From Candidatus Pelagibacter sp. (GTDB taxonomy: Bacteria; Pseudomonadota; Alphaproteobacteria; Pelagibacterales; Pelagibacteraceae), in the NCBI GenBank assembly GCA_028097645.1, contig JAOHEU010000026.1, positions 1 to 9,664 on the forward strand: a stretch of DNA of 9,664 bases, in the 5' to 3' direction. Both the position numbers and the translations under genes were made by a program. A model generated the notes under the pieces. It searched no databases. It saw nothing but the letters and a program-made list of their open reading frames with translations, and was not told the DNA's origin. Shown piece after piece: positions 1 to 7,440 of the stretch; the first letter of the stretch is position 1, and every line of letters begins with the position of its first letter.

Positions 1-1
1 T

Positions 2-517
2 AGTTGCTCAATATTTAATGAAAGATATCTATGGTTTAAACATGCAAGTAAATCAGAAAAAAAATGGGGAACCCCTGTTTATTTACAGCTTGCTATTATA
101 AAAATGGAATCAGATTTTGATTGGCTTGCAAAACCACCTAGACAAAAACTTTTTAAAGTAATTCCCTATAAAAGACCCTCAACTTCATTTGGATATTCTC
201 AAGCTGTGAATGGTACTTGGGAGCAATATAAAAAAGAAACAGGAAATAAACTTGCAGTCAGAACTAGGTTTAAGGATAGTGTTGATTTTATTGGGTGGTA
301 TACAAGTAAGTCTAGTTCTATTTTAAATATATCTAAAACTGATGCTTTTAAACAGTATGTTGCTTATCATGAGGGATGGGGAAATTATAAACATTACAAA
401 AAAAATAAAAAGATAATTAATTTAGCAAAAAGAGTTGAGAAACAATCTAATGTTTATAAAAATCAACTAAAAGAATGTAGTAGCTCGCTAAGTAGAAATA
501 AATATATTATTTTTTAG
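2..517 (+). CDS. Lytic transglycosylase, SLT domain (5'-truncated by window edge)
   Basis: This is the C-terminal part of an SLT-fold murein lytic transglycosylase, an enzyme that cleaves the MurNAc-GlcNAc bond of peptidoglycan in the periplasm. The frame is open from base 2, so the gene begins outside the window. The ATG at 104 is internal, because the codons before it encode recognisable family sequence (EKKWGTPVYLQLAIIK). The Met at 104 directly precedes the Glu at 107-109, the expected catalytic acid in the family's xES motif. The usual downstream blocks follow: AKPPR, RPSTSFGYSQAVNGTW, VDFIGWY and AYHEGWG. A Cys at bases 5-7 (SCSIF) could be a lipobox cysteine, but the residues before it are not visible. 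The last 11 bases overlap the convergent RND gene, with no terminator between them. The family call is confident; the exact class and substrate are not determined. Confidence 0.85.
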   Translation, partial: SCSIFNERYLWFKHASKSEKKWGTPVYLQLAIIKMESDFDWLAKPPRQKLFKVIPYKRPSTSFGYSQAVNGTWEQYKKETGNKLAVRTRFKDSVDFIGWYTSKSSSILNISKTDAFKQYVAYHEGWGNYKHYKKNKKIINLAKRVEKQSNVYKNQLKECSSSLSRNKYIIF

Positions 518-3500
518 ATAATTCTTTTTTTAACTCTAAATCAACAGAGTCTATTCTTTTTGTATTTTTAGCGAGTGTTAAATACATTGTTGGAGTTACA
601 TAGAGTGTAAAGAAAGTAGAAATTATCATCCCCCCAAGTATAGTTGCTCCCACAGCCAATCTAGAAGCTTCACCGGCACCTGGTCCAATATTTCCTATTA
701 CTAGAGGCAGCATTGCTATCATGGTACTTATAGATGTCATCATAATGGGTCTAAATCTCAATTCACAAGCTTCCTTAACTGAGTCTTCTATTTTTTTTCC
801 AGTAGTTCTTATTTGATTTGCATAATCAACTATCAAAATACTATTTTTTGTTGAGATACCAATCAGAATTACTAAAGCAATTTGAGAAAATATATTTATT
901 GAACTATTTAAGAATAAAATAAATACCAATCCTCCAAAAACAGCCAATGGAACAGTTAGCATAATTATAAATGGATGAATAAACGAATTAAACGTAGCAG
1001 CCATTACCAAATAAGCAGTTAGTAAACCAAGAGCAAAAATTATATAAAGTTCATTTGTTGTTTCTTTAACTTCCTCAGACTCACCTTTCCAAGTAATTTG
1101 ATTAGTGGGTGCCACTTCCGCCATTATATTTTCTAAATATTCAATTGCCTCAAATAAAGAATAATTTTCATTTATATTTGCTGAAATGGTTACAGCTCTT
1201 TGTCTATCATATCTTGCTAATACTTTTGCTGAGCCTTCTTCCCTTAGGTCAACTAAGTTTGATAATGAGATTAATTCTCCAGTTATGTTAGATCTTACAA
1301 AAAGTTTACTTAGACTATCTTTATCTTTTCTATCAAAAAGATATTGTTGAAGAATAATCGGATATTCTTTACCTAGTTTATTAAACGTAGTAACTCTTTT
1401 GCCACCATATAGTGTCTCTAATGTTTGGCCAATAGATTTAGTTGATATTCCTAAATCCTTAGCTTTATTTTTATTGATAACTAATTTTACTTCTGGTTTG
1501 TTTCTATTATAGTCTGACTCAATTCTAGATAGTCCTCTATTTCTTCTTAGTTTATTTATAACTTCATTTTGAATTTCTTCTAATTCATCATAGGTACTTC
1601 CTAAAATTACCATTTGAACTGGCTTATTATAATTAGATACTCTTATGGACTGAGGTGAAATTGGAAATGCTAAAGTTTGAGGCACGGTTACTATTTTACC
1701 TATAGCCTGTCGCATTATTGTCATTGAATCTTTTTCTCGTTTTTTCCAGTCTTCAAGTAAAGCAATAATAATAAAACTATTAAATGAATTTGCAGAGCTT
1801 CCAAAACCTGGAACTCTCATTATAAATTTATCATAAGGACTATTCTCAGCTTGAAGTAAGGGAAGCAATCTTTTTTCTACTACTTGAGCTTTTTCTTGCG
1901 TGTAATCAAAAGAACTTCCTTCATCAGTAAATCCAATGACTAAATAAACACCTCTATCTTCTTTTGGAAGAAGCTCTTTAGTTGTGTACATGAATAAAGC
2001 AACAGAACCTGCAATGATTAAAATAATAAATGTTATTATCGTTTTCTTTTTATTTAACCAGTAATCTAATGTTTCTCTATAAAAATTAGAAAAACCTTGA
2101 AAAAAAACATTAAATTTTCTAACAAAAAAACCAGAACTTGTTTTTTTATATAAAAACTTACTACCTAACATTGGTGAAAGTGTTAATGCAACGAATGATG
2201 AAACAACTATAGAAAATGATAGAGCTATAGCAGTTTCTCTAAATAAAGTTCCAGATATTCCCTTAATAAAAATTAATGGAATGAATACAGCAAGTAAAAT
2301 CAAAGTTGTTGCAATAATTGCAAAGGTTATTTGTTTTGAGCCTTTGTAAGCCGCAATCAAAGGGCTTTCTCCATTTTCTATTCTTCTATATATTGCATCA
2401 GTCATAATAACCGAGTCATCAGTTATAATTCCAATCGCAAGTATAAAACTAAGAAGTACAAAAATATTTATTGATAAATCAAATAGATAAATACCTAAAA
2501 ATGATGCAATTAAGCTGACTGGCAGTGCAACAGCAGGAACGATCACTGCTTTTATATTTCCCAAAAATAAATAAATTATTATTACTACCAATATAAATGC
2601 AATCGCTAAAGTTTTATAAACTTCATCAATAGCAGCTTTAACATATGTGGCTCTATTAAATGAAACTTCTAACTTGAGACTGTCGGGTAAAGTTTTTCTA
2701 ACTTCTTTAATCTTTTTTTGAATTTCATTTGATAGTTCAACTGTTGAGGCTCCACTTTTTGCGTAAATTCCTATTCCAACTGTTTTTTGATTCAAATTAT
2801 TTTTACTTTGAGATTTAAATAATGTTTTTTCTGAAACAGGACCCAATTCTACATTTGCAACGTCTGATAATCTTACAATTTTATCTTTTGTTTTTTTAAT
2901 TGGTAAAAATTTTAATTCGTTAATATTTGTATAAGATTTATCTAAGTTAATTGTTAAATCTATATTATCTGCTTCTAAAGTCCCTGCAGGCAAGCTTATA
3001 TTCTCATTTCTTAGTGCATTTTCGACTTCTTGAATAGTCATGTCATTTGCAGCTAATTTGATAGGGTCAATCCAAACTCTTACACTTAATTCTCTAAGCC
3101 CTCCAAGTAGAATTCTTCCAACACCTTTTACACTTGAAAAAGCATCGACTAAATATCTATCTGCATAATCGCCAAGTTCTAAATCAGACCAGGTTAATGA
3201 AGAAACTGAAAGCCACATTGTTGTAGTGAAACCAGCTGCTTGTTTTAATATCTGTGGGGCATCTGCCTCTGAGGGAAGAGCATCTACTATTCTTGCTACT
3301 CTTTCTCTTATATCATTTGCAGCATCATCAAGCTCAATATCTGTATCAAACTCTATGTTAATACTGCTTCTTCCATTTTCAGACTTAGAGTCGATATTCT
3401 TAATTCCCTCCGCACCTCCTATGACATCCTCTATTAATTGTGTTATTTCTTGATCGATAATTGGAGCTGATGCAGACTTATAATCAACTTTGACTTGGAC

Positions 3501-3635
3501 CACAGGTGGTTGTAAACCATCTGGTAACTCTCTAACAGGCAGTTCTGAGTAAACAAATAAACCAAATACAATAAGAATTAAAGACATAACCCATGCTACA
3601 ACAGGTCGTTTTATGCTTACTTCAGTGATGTACAT
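507..3635 (-). CDS. RND-superfamily efflux transporter, AcrB/HAE1-like inner-membrane pump
   Basis: This is a proton-driven inner-membrane efflux pump of 1042 residues, close to the usual length for AcrB/MexB-type proteins. It has the two-fold RND layout: TM1 at about 12-30, a periplasmic porter domain, TM2-TM6 at about 340-490, TM7 at about 533-551, a second porter domain beginning ELLPKEDRG, and TM8-TM12 at about 862-1022. The proton-relay residues are present: Asp406-Asp407 in TM4 (GIITDDS), Lys930 in TM10 (GISTKNS), and Arg960 and Thr967, matching AcrB D407, D408, K940, R971 and T978. The Asp pair favours the hydrophobe/amphiphile branch over heavy-metal pumps. The substrate cannot be read from sequence. 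It is the last gene of the minus-strand operon, 4 bases after the adaptor stop, with only a weak purine-rich ribosome site, so translation is probably coupled. Its 3' end overlaps the convergent transglycosylase gene. Confidence 0.93.
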   Translation of the reverse strand: MYITEVSIKRPVVAWVMSLILIVFGLFVYSELPVRELPDGLQPPVVQVKVDYKSASAPIIDQEITQLIEDVIGGAEGIKNIDSKSENGRSSINIEFDTDIELDDAANDIRERVARIVDALPSEADAPQILKQAAGFTTTMWLSVSSLTWSDLELGDYADRYLVDAFSSVKGVGRILLGGLRELSVRVWIDPIKLAANDMTIQEVENALRNENISLPAGTLEADNIDLTINLDKSYTNINELKFLPIKKTKDKIVRLSDVANVELGPVSEKTLFKSQSKNNLNQKTVGIGIYAKSGASTVELSNEIQKKIKEVRKTLPDSLKLEVSFNRATYVKAAIDEVYKTLAIAFILVVIIIYLFLGNIKAVIVPAVALPVSLIASFLGIYLFDLSINIFVLLSFILAIGIITDDSVIMTDAIYRRIENGESPLIAAYKGSKQITFAIIATTLILLAVFIPLIFIKGISGTLFRETAIALSFSIVVSSFVALTLSPMLGSKFLYKKTSSGFFVRKFNVFFQGFSNFYRETLDYWLNKKKTIITFIILIIAGSVALFMYTTKELLPKEDRGVYLVIGFTDEGSSFDYTQEKAQVVEKRLLPLLQAENSPYDKFIMRVPGFGSSANSFNSFIIIALLEDWKKREKDSMTIMRQAIGKIVTVPQTLAFPISPQSIRVSNYNKPVQMVILGSTYDELEEIQNEVINKLRRNRGLSRIESDYNRNKPEVKLVINKNKAKDLGISTKSIGQTLETLYGGKRVTTFNKLGKEYPIILQQYLFDRKDKDSLSKLFVRSNITGELISLSNLVDLREEGSAKVLARYDRQRAVTISANINENYSLFEAIEYLENIMAEVAPTNQITWKGESEEVKETTNELYIIFALGLLTAYLVMAATFNSFIHPFIIMLTVPLAVFGGLVFILFLNSSINIFSQIALVILIGISTKNSILIVDYANQIRTTGKKIEDSVKEACELRFRPIMMTSISTMIAMLPLVIGNIGPGAGEASRLAVGATILGGMIISTFFTLYVTPTMYLTLAKNTKRIDSVDLELKKELSKK

Positions 3636-3639
3636 CTAT

Positions 3640-4635
3640 TTATTTTTTCTCTGTCTCAGATTTTTTAAAAGGGTTTAATTTTTTTAACCAATCAAACTTA
3701 CTTTTTTTTGTTTCAGTCTTAGCTGGCTTACCTTTTTTTTTCCAACTTGATGCTTTTTGTTTTGAGCCATATTTAATTGGTTTAATCTTTCCATTAGGTC
3801 TTGTTTTTTTTAAACCTTCAGCAACTACTGTGTCACCCTCTTCAAGGCCAGTTTTTATTTCTACAATTCCTTTTTTTCTTAGTCCAATTTCTACTGGTAT
3901 TTTTTTTACAGTATTTTCTTTATCTACTTTATATACATAAACATTATCACCTTCCATTATCAAGCTAGTATCAAGAATACTTAATGAATTTCTTTCATTA
4001 TAATTAATAGATACTTCTAATAGTGAGCCAGATAAAAGTTCGTTATTAGGGTTATTAAGTTTAATCCTTACCGGCAAAGATCTTTTGTTTGTATCAATTC
4101 TGCTTGCAGTAGACTCTACAGTTCCAGGATAATTTTTAAGAGCATTTCCAGAAAATTCTATATCTACGTTCTGACCTTTTTTTACATACGGTGCGAATGT
4201 TTCGGGTATATCTACATCAACGAACAGAACTGAAGTATCTTCTAAATTTAATATAATTGAGCTTTGCGATACGTCTATATCGTTAGAAAAATTTCGTTTA
4301 CCAATAATTCCATCGAAAGGAGTAGTTATGTTTCTATTCTTTAATTTCGCAATTACATCTCCCGTTTTAACTTTTGTATTAAATTTAATTGGTTCTAATA
4401 TTTCATATTTTTCAATGTTAAAGGATTTAATTTGAGCTGGAACTGCGGTTCCAAATGTTTCAATTGTGTTTTGAAATAATTTTTGCTCAACAACCTTAAC
4501 AATTATTCCAGGAGGAGGTCTTTTACTAAATTTTTTTTTAAAATGATTGCCAATCATTGTTCTTGCAACAATCACAGCTGCAATTATAAAAAAAAATATT
4601 ATTACTATAGAAATTATTTTAGTTGATCTTTTCAT
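3640..4635 (-). CDS. RND periplasmic adaptor (membrane-fusion protein, HlyD/AcrA family), apparently lacking the alpha-hairpin
   Basis: This 331-residue protein is the membrane-fusion partner of the adjacent pump. An N-terminal signal-anchor helix (about 7-28) leads to a periplasmic chain. The two lipoyl half-motifs are recognisable: VKTGDVIAKLK at 89-99 and ITTPFDGIIG at 103-112. In AcrA-type adaptors a long coiled-coil hairpin separates these halves; here about four residues join them. A beta-barrel follows (about 135-212, with VDIPETFAPYVKKGQ), then a membrane-proximal domain ending near 288 (GLEEGDTVVAEGL). The last 43 residues form an unusual basic tail with 16 lysines. The start is ATG at 4635, 3 bases after the sulfurtransferase stop. 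A GGGAG sequence inside the end of that gene, 10 bases upstream, could be its ribosome site. Family assignment is confident; absence of the hairpin is my reading of the sequence. Confidence 0.9.
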   Translation of the reverse strand: MKRSTKIISIVIIFFFIIAAVIVARTMIGNHFKKKFSKRPPPGIIVKVVEQKLFQNTIETFGTAVPAQIKSFNIEKYEILEPIKFNTKVKTGDVIAKLKNRNITTPFDGIIGKRNFSNDIDVSQSSIILNLEDTSVLFVDVDIPETFAPYVKKGQNVDIEFSGNALKNYPGTVESTASRIDTNKRSLPVRIKLNNPNNELLSGSLLEVSINYNERNSLSILDTSLIMEGDNVYVYKVDKENTVKKIPVEIGLRKKGIVEIKTGLEEGDTVVAEGLKKTRPNGKIKPIKYGSKQKASSWKKKGKPAKTETKKSKFDWLKKLNPFKKSETEKK

Positions 4636-4638
4636 ATT

Positions 4639-5451
4639 TTAGTTTCTCCCATACTCTGACCATGAGCCATCGTAAATTGTCGGCATATATTTATCATTTA
4701 TTAAAGAATAAGCTAGAGCCAATACACTCGCAGTTACCCCTGAGCCACATGAAAATACAAGATTTTTATCAAAGTCAAAGTTTAATGACTTAAATCTTTC
4801 TAAGATTTTATCATTGCTGATAAATGTATGGTCATCATTAATTAATTCTTTAAAAGGTAAGCAAAAAGAATTTTTTATTGATCCACTTCTTAAACCTTTT
4901 CTAGGTTCTGCAACTTTACCTTCAAATCTTTCTCTACTTCTTGCATCAATGACATTGAAATCATTTTTATCAATATTATCATCTATCTGTTTTTTACTTT
5001 TAACAAGCTCTATATTTTCTTTACATGAATAGATGGAATTTTTAGTGACTACTTCCTTATTGTTTATAATTTTATTTTCTTTTTTCCATTTCTTAAATCC
5101 ACCATCAAGAATATGAACTAGTTTTGGATCATGTCCAAAGTAAATTAAGTTATACCAACACCTACATGAGCTTATTACATCTGAATTATCATAAATTACA
5201 ATTTCATCTTTATTTTCAATACCCATATCTCCCATAATTTTTCCCCATGAATTTAAATCTGTTAGCATATGGGGCAGGTCAGTATTTGTTTTTGAATTCT
5301 TATCTAGATCAAAAAAAATTGCATTTGGTATGTGTTCTTTTAGATATTCCTCAAAGCCATTTCTATTTGTTTGTGGCATATGCCAGGAACAATCAATAAT
5401 TTTTACATTATGGATATTTTTCTCTAACCAATTCGTATCAACTAAAGACAT
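4639..5451 (-). CDS. sseA: 3-mercaptopyruvate sulfurtransferase (SseA-like, two rhodanese domains)
   Basis: This cytoplasmic sulfurtransferase would move sulfur from 3-mercaptopyruvate to thiols or cyanide through a cysteine persulfide. It has 270 residues, against about 280 for E. coli SseA, with no signal peptide. The N-terminal rhodanese domain (about 3-125) is the non-catalytic one, with LDGGFKKWKKE at 115-125. The C-terminal domain (about 155-268) holds DARSRERFEGKVAEPRKG at 169-186, the active loop CGSGVT at 235-240 with Cys235, and the closing YDGSWSEYG at 260-268. CGSGVT is the mercaptopyruvate-type loop; thiosulfate sulfurtransferases normally carry CRKGVT. The gene begins 1 base after the msrA stop, preceded by purine-rich GAAGAG, and ends 3 bases before the adaptor gene. 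Co-transcription with msrA suggests a role in sulfur or redox stress, but that is inference. Confidence 0.9.
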   Translation of the reverse strand: MSLVDTNWLEKNIHNVKIIDCSWHMPQTNRNGFEEYLKEHIPNAIFFDLDKNSKTNTDLPHMLTDLNSWGKIMGDMGIENKDEIVIYDNSDVISSCRCWYNLIYFGHDPKLVHILDGGFKKWKKENKIINNKEVVTKNSIYSCKENIELVKSKKQIDDNIDKNDFNVIDARSRERFEGKVAEPRKGLRSGSIKNSFCLPFKELINDDHTFISNDKILERFKSLNFDFDKNLVFSCGSGVTASVLALAYSLINDKYMPTIYDGSWSEYGRN

Positions 5452-5452
5452 T

Positions 5453-5896
5453 CTATCTCTTCTCTAAATATTTTTGATGATATTCTTCTGCTGGACAATA
5501 ATTTTTTACCAAAGAAGTTTTTGTTACAATTTTTCCTGAAAATTTAATATTTTCCTCTTTAATTACTTTTTCTGAAATTTCTTTTTGTTGATCATTTAAA
5601 TAAAAAATCTCACTTCTATACTGAGTTCCAAAATCTGGACCCTGAGAATTTAAAGTTGTTGGGTCATGAATTTCAAAAAAAATTTTTAAAATTTTTTCAT
5701 AAGAAATAATTTTTGGATCAAAGTCTAATTTTACTACTTCCGCATGATTAGTAGTTCCGGTACATACTTCTTTATATGTTGTTTCACCGCTGTTGCCTCC
5801 ACAATAACCCACTTCTGTTTTAACAACCCCATCAAGTTTACTAAACTTAATTTCTGGTCCCCAAAAACATCCCAAACCTAAAATTGCTATTTCCAT
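5453..5896 (-). CDS. msrA: Peptide methionine-(S)-S-oxide reductase MsrA
   Basis: MsrA reduces the S epimer of methionine sulfoxide in oxidised proteins, using thioredoxin-recycled cysteines. The catalytic motif GCFWG lies at residues 9-13 with Cys10. Other family blocks follow: VGYCGG at 29-34, TNHAEVV at 49-55, HDPTTLNSQGPDFGTQYRS at 77-95, and CPAEEYHQKYLEKR at 134-147 with Cys134 as the probable resolving cysteine. At 147 residues it is a minimal form that begins almost at the catalytic core; E. coli MsrA is over 200 residues. There is no signal peptide, so it acts in the cytoplasm. No clear Shine-Dalgarno sequence precedes the ATG at 5896. It is the first gene of the msrA-sseA-adaptor-RND operon, so any promoter lies in the 34-base divergent spacer or inside the neighbouring transporter gene. 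Confidence 0.95.
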   Translation of the reverse strand: MEIAILGLGCFWGPEIKFSKLDGVVKTEVGYCGGNSGETTYKEVCTGTTNHAEVVKLDFDPKIISYEKILKIFFEIHDPTTLNSQGPDFGTQYRSEIFYLNDQQKEISEKVIKEENIKFSGKIVTKTSLVKNYCPAEEYHQKYLEKR

Positions 5897-5901
5897 TGAT
5901 A

Positions 5902-5927
5902 ATTAACTTAATTAATTTAAAGTTAAT
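5902..5927. repeat. Perfect inverted repeat in the divergent spacer (candidate operator)
   Basis: ATTAACTT at 5902-5909 and AAGTTAAT at 5920-5927 are perfect inverted arms separated by a 10-base AT-only spacer. They fill most of the 34 bases between the msrA and EamA start codons, which is the only space for shared control of both transcription units. The geometry suits a dimeric regulator. However, the region is almost entirely A and T, where short palindromes arise readily, so the operator role is a guess. Confidence 0.35.
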
Positions 5928-5930
5928 CAT

Positions 5931-6812
5931 ATGTTGTCTAAAAATCAATTGGGCTTTTTTTACATGTTCATTTCAGTATGTGCATTTTCATTAATGGATG
6001 TCATAGTTAAGTGGTCTGATGAATATCCAGTAGGAGAAGTGTTATTTTTTAGAGGTTTCTTTGGAATAATACCTCTTTTATTTCTTATACCTAAAGATAG
6101 GTACTTTGATTTTTATAAAACTAATCGACCATTGTTACATTTAAAAAGATGTTTAGCTGGTTTGATTGCATTAATGTCAATATTTATTGCTTTAAGAAAT
6201 TTACCTCTTGCAACAGTCGTTAGTATTTCTTTTGCCGCTCCAATATTTACAACTATTTTTTCAATTTTTTTATTAAATGAGAAAGTTGGATTTTATAGAT
6301 GGTTAGCAGTTTTGGTGGGTTTTATTGGGATCATAGTTATTTCAGAACCAGGTTTTAGCTCATTAAATCTTTACTACATATATCCTATTATTTTTTGTTT
6401 AGGTTTGTCGTATGTTGCAATTTCAATTAGAAAATTATCTACAACAGAGCCTGTCTGGCTAATTAGTTTTTTCTTTTCATTCTCCATAATGGTTTTGAGT
6501 TTTTTTACTTTTTATCAGAATTGGATTATGCCAAATATGATAGATCTAATTTTACTTTCAATGATAGGTATATTGGGAGGTTTAGCGAATTTATGGCTAT
6601 CTCAATCTTATAAACTTTCAGAAGTAAGTTTAGTTTCTCCACTGAAGTATTTAGCTTTAATTTTTGCTATAATTTTTGGTTATATAATTTGGGACGAAAT
6701 ACCCACTTCAAAAACTCTAATAGGAGCTTTGCTGGTAATTTTTTCTTCATTCATAATATTTAAAAGAGAAATGACTTTAAATAAACGTGTATCGGTTGCA
6801 AGACATGAGTAA
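5931..6812 (+). CDS. EamA/DMT-family ten-helix transporter
   Basis: This is an inner-membrane carrier of the drug/metabolite transporter superfamily, 293 residues long with two EamA repeats of five helices. Hydrophobic segments lie at about 8-26, 36-53, 72-88, 92-114, 122-138, 147-165, 176-195, 203-223, 233-252 and 259-277. The first repeat ends with the family-typical LLNEKVGFYRWLAVLVGFIGI (114-134), and the second has the matching LIFAIIFGYIIWDEIP (243-258). The short cytoplasmic tail is basic. The substrate is unknown: members carry amino acids, nucleosides, S-adenosylmethionine or other metabolites, and nothing visible narrows this. The ATG at 5931 has no Shine-Dalgarno sequence and lies 34 bases from the divergent msrA start. 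The stop overlaps the start of the glycosylase gene, so the two are probably co-transcribed and translationally coupled. Confidence 0.88.
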   Translation: MLSKNQLGFFYMFISVCAFSLMDVIVKWSDEYPVGEVLFFRGFFGIIPLLFLIPKDRYFDFYKTNRPLLHLKRCLAGLIALMSIFIALRNLPLATVVSISFAAPIFTTIFSIFLLNEKVGFYRWLAVLVGFIGIIVISEPGFSSLNLYYIYPIIFCLGLSYVAISIRKLSTTEPVWLISFFFSFSIMVLSFFTFYQNWIMPNMIDLILLSMIGILGGLANLWLSQSYKLSEVSLVSPLKYLALIFAIIFGYIIWDEIPTSKTLIGALLVIFSSFIIFKREMTLNKRVSVARHE

Positions 6813-7440
6813 TACCCCTACATATTGGAATACTGCAAAAAAATATTTATCTAAAAAAGATAAAGTCATGTCATTTTTGATTAATAAATATAAATCTCCG
6901 TCAGAAAAAATTTTAACAACTAGAAAAGATGTTTTTTTTTCACTTTGTAAAAGTATTATTGGTCAACAAATTAGTGTTGCTGCGGCAAACTCAGTTTTTT
7001 TTCGATTTAAAAAAAAATGTAAAAATAAGATTAATGCTAAAACAGTTAATAACTTATCATTTGCTCAATTAAAATCATGTGGTCTTAGCAAGCAGAAAGT
7101 AAAAGGTATTCAAAGTTTATCAAAGCAAATTCTTGACAAATCTTTTAATCCAAGAATTATATCTAAAATGTCAGATGAAGATGCGATACTATATCTTTCC
7201 CAATTGAGACAAATTGGAAGATGGTCAGCTGAAATGATTTTACTGTTTACATATAATCGATCTAATATTTGGCCAGTTCAAGATATAGGTTTATTAAGAG
7301 CTATCTCAAAAAATTATAAAAAAAAATATTTACCACCTGAAAGTTATGTAAATTTATTGAATAAAAGATTTTCACCATATTGTTCTGTTGCAACTTGGTA
7401 TCTATGGAGAAGTATAGATCCAGAACCTATTCAGTACTAA
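6805..7440 (+). CDS. alkA: DNA-3-methyladenine glycosylase II (AlkA-type, HhH-GPD)
   Basis: This is a monofunctional base-excision glycosylase of the HhH-GPD superfamily, expected to remove alkylated purines from DNA. Numbering from the ATG at 6805 (211 residues), visible motifs are SIIGQQIS at 50-57, the helix-hairpin-helix LRQIGRWSAEMIL at 134-146, and WPVQDIGLLRAI at 156-167 with the catalytic Asp160. There is no iron-sulfur cysteine cluster as in Nth or MutY. It lacks the N-terminal domain of the 282-residue E. coli AlkA and resembles the shorter bacterial and yeast MAG form. The frame also has a GTG at 6787, but ATG 6805 gives a compact ATGAGTAA overlap with the upstream stop. Three homopolymer runs of 8-9 bases lie at 6932-7017. 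The last 14 bases overlap the convergent DUF1330 gene. Confidence 0.88.
   Translation: MSNTPTYWNTAKKYLSKKDKVMSFLINKYKSPSEKILTTRKDVFFSLCKSIIGQQISVAAANSVFFRFKKKCKNKINAKTVNNLSFAQLKSCGLSKQKVKGIQSLSKQILDKSFNPRIISKMSDEDAILYLSQLRQIGRWSAEMILLFTYNRSNIWPVQDIGLLRAISKNYKKKYLPPESYVNLLNKRFSPYCSVATWYLWRSIDPEPIQY

Noticed and set aside
104..517. Small complete gene beginning at ATG 104
   Set aside because: The frame is open to the window edge, and the upstream codons encode conserved transglycosylase sequence leading into the catalytic Glu. It is the tail of a longer gene.
3226..3453. Open + strand frame of 75 codons, and similar ones at 1109-1291 and 4814-5032
   Set aside because: All lie antisense inside strong genes (the RND pump or the sulfurtransferase) and look like composition-driven shadows.
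507..3635. Heavy-metal (CusA-type) RND pump
   Set aside because: TM4 carries the Asp-Asp pair of the AcrB/HAE group, and the adaptor has no metal-binding Met/His-rich region.
6787..6804. GTG start for the glycosylase gene six codons upstream
   Set aside because: The ATG at 6805 gives the common short stop/start overlap, and the six extra residues match nothing I recognise in the family. The GTG cannot be fully excluded.
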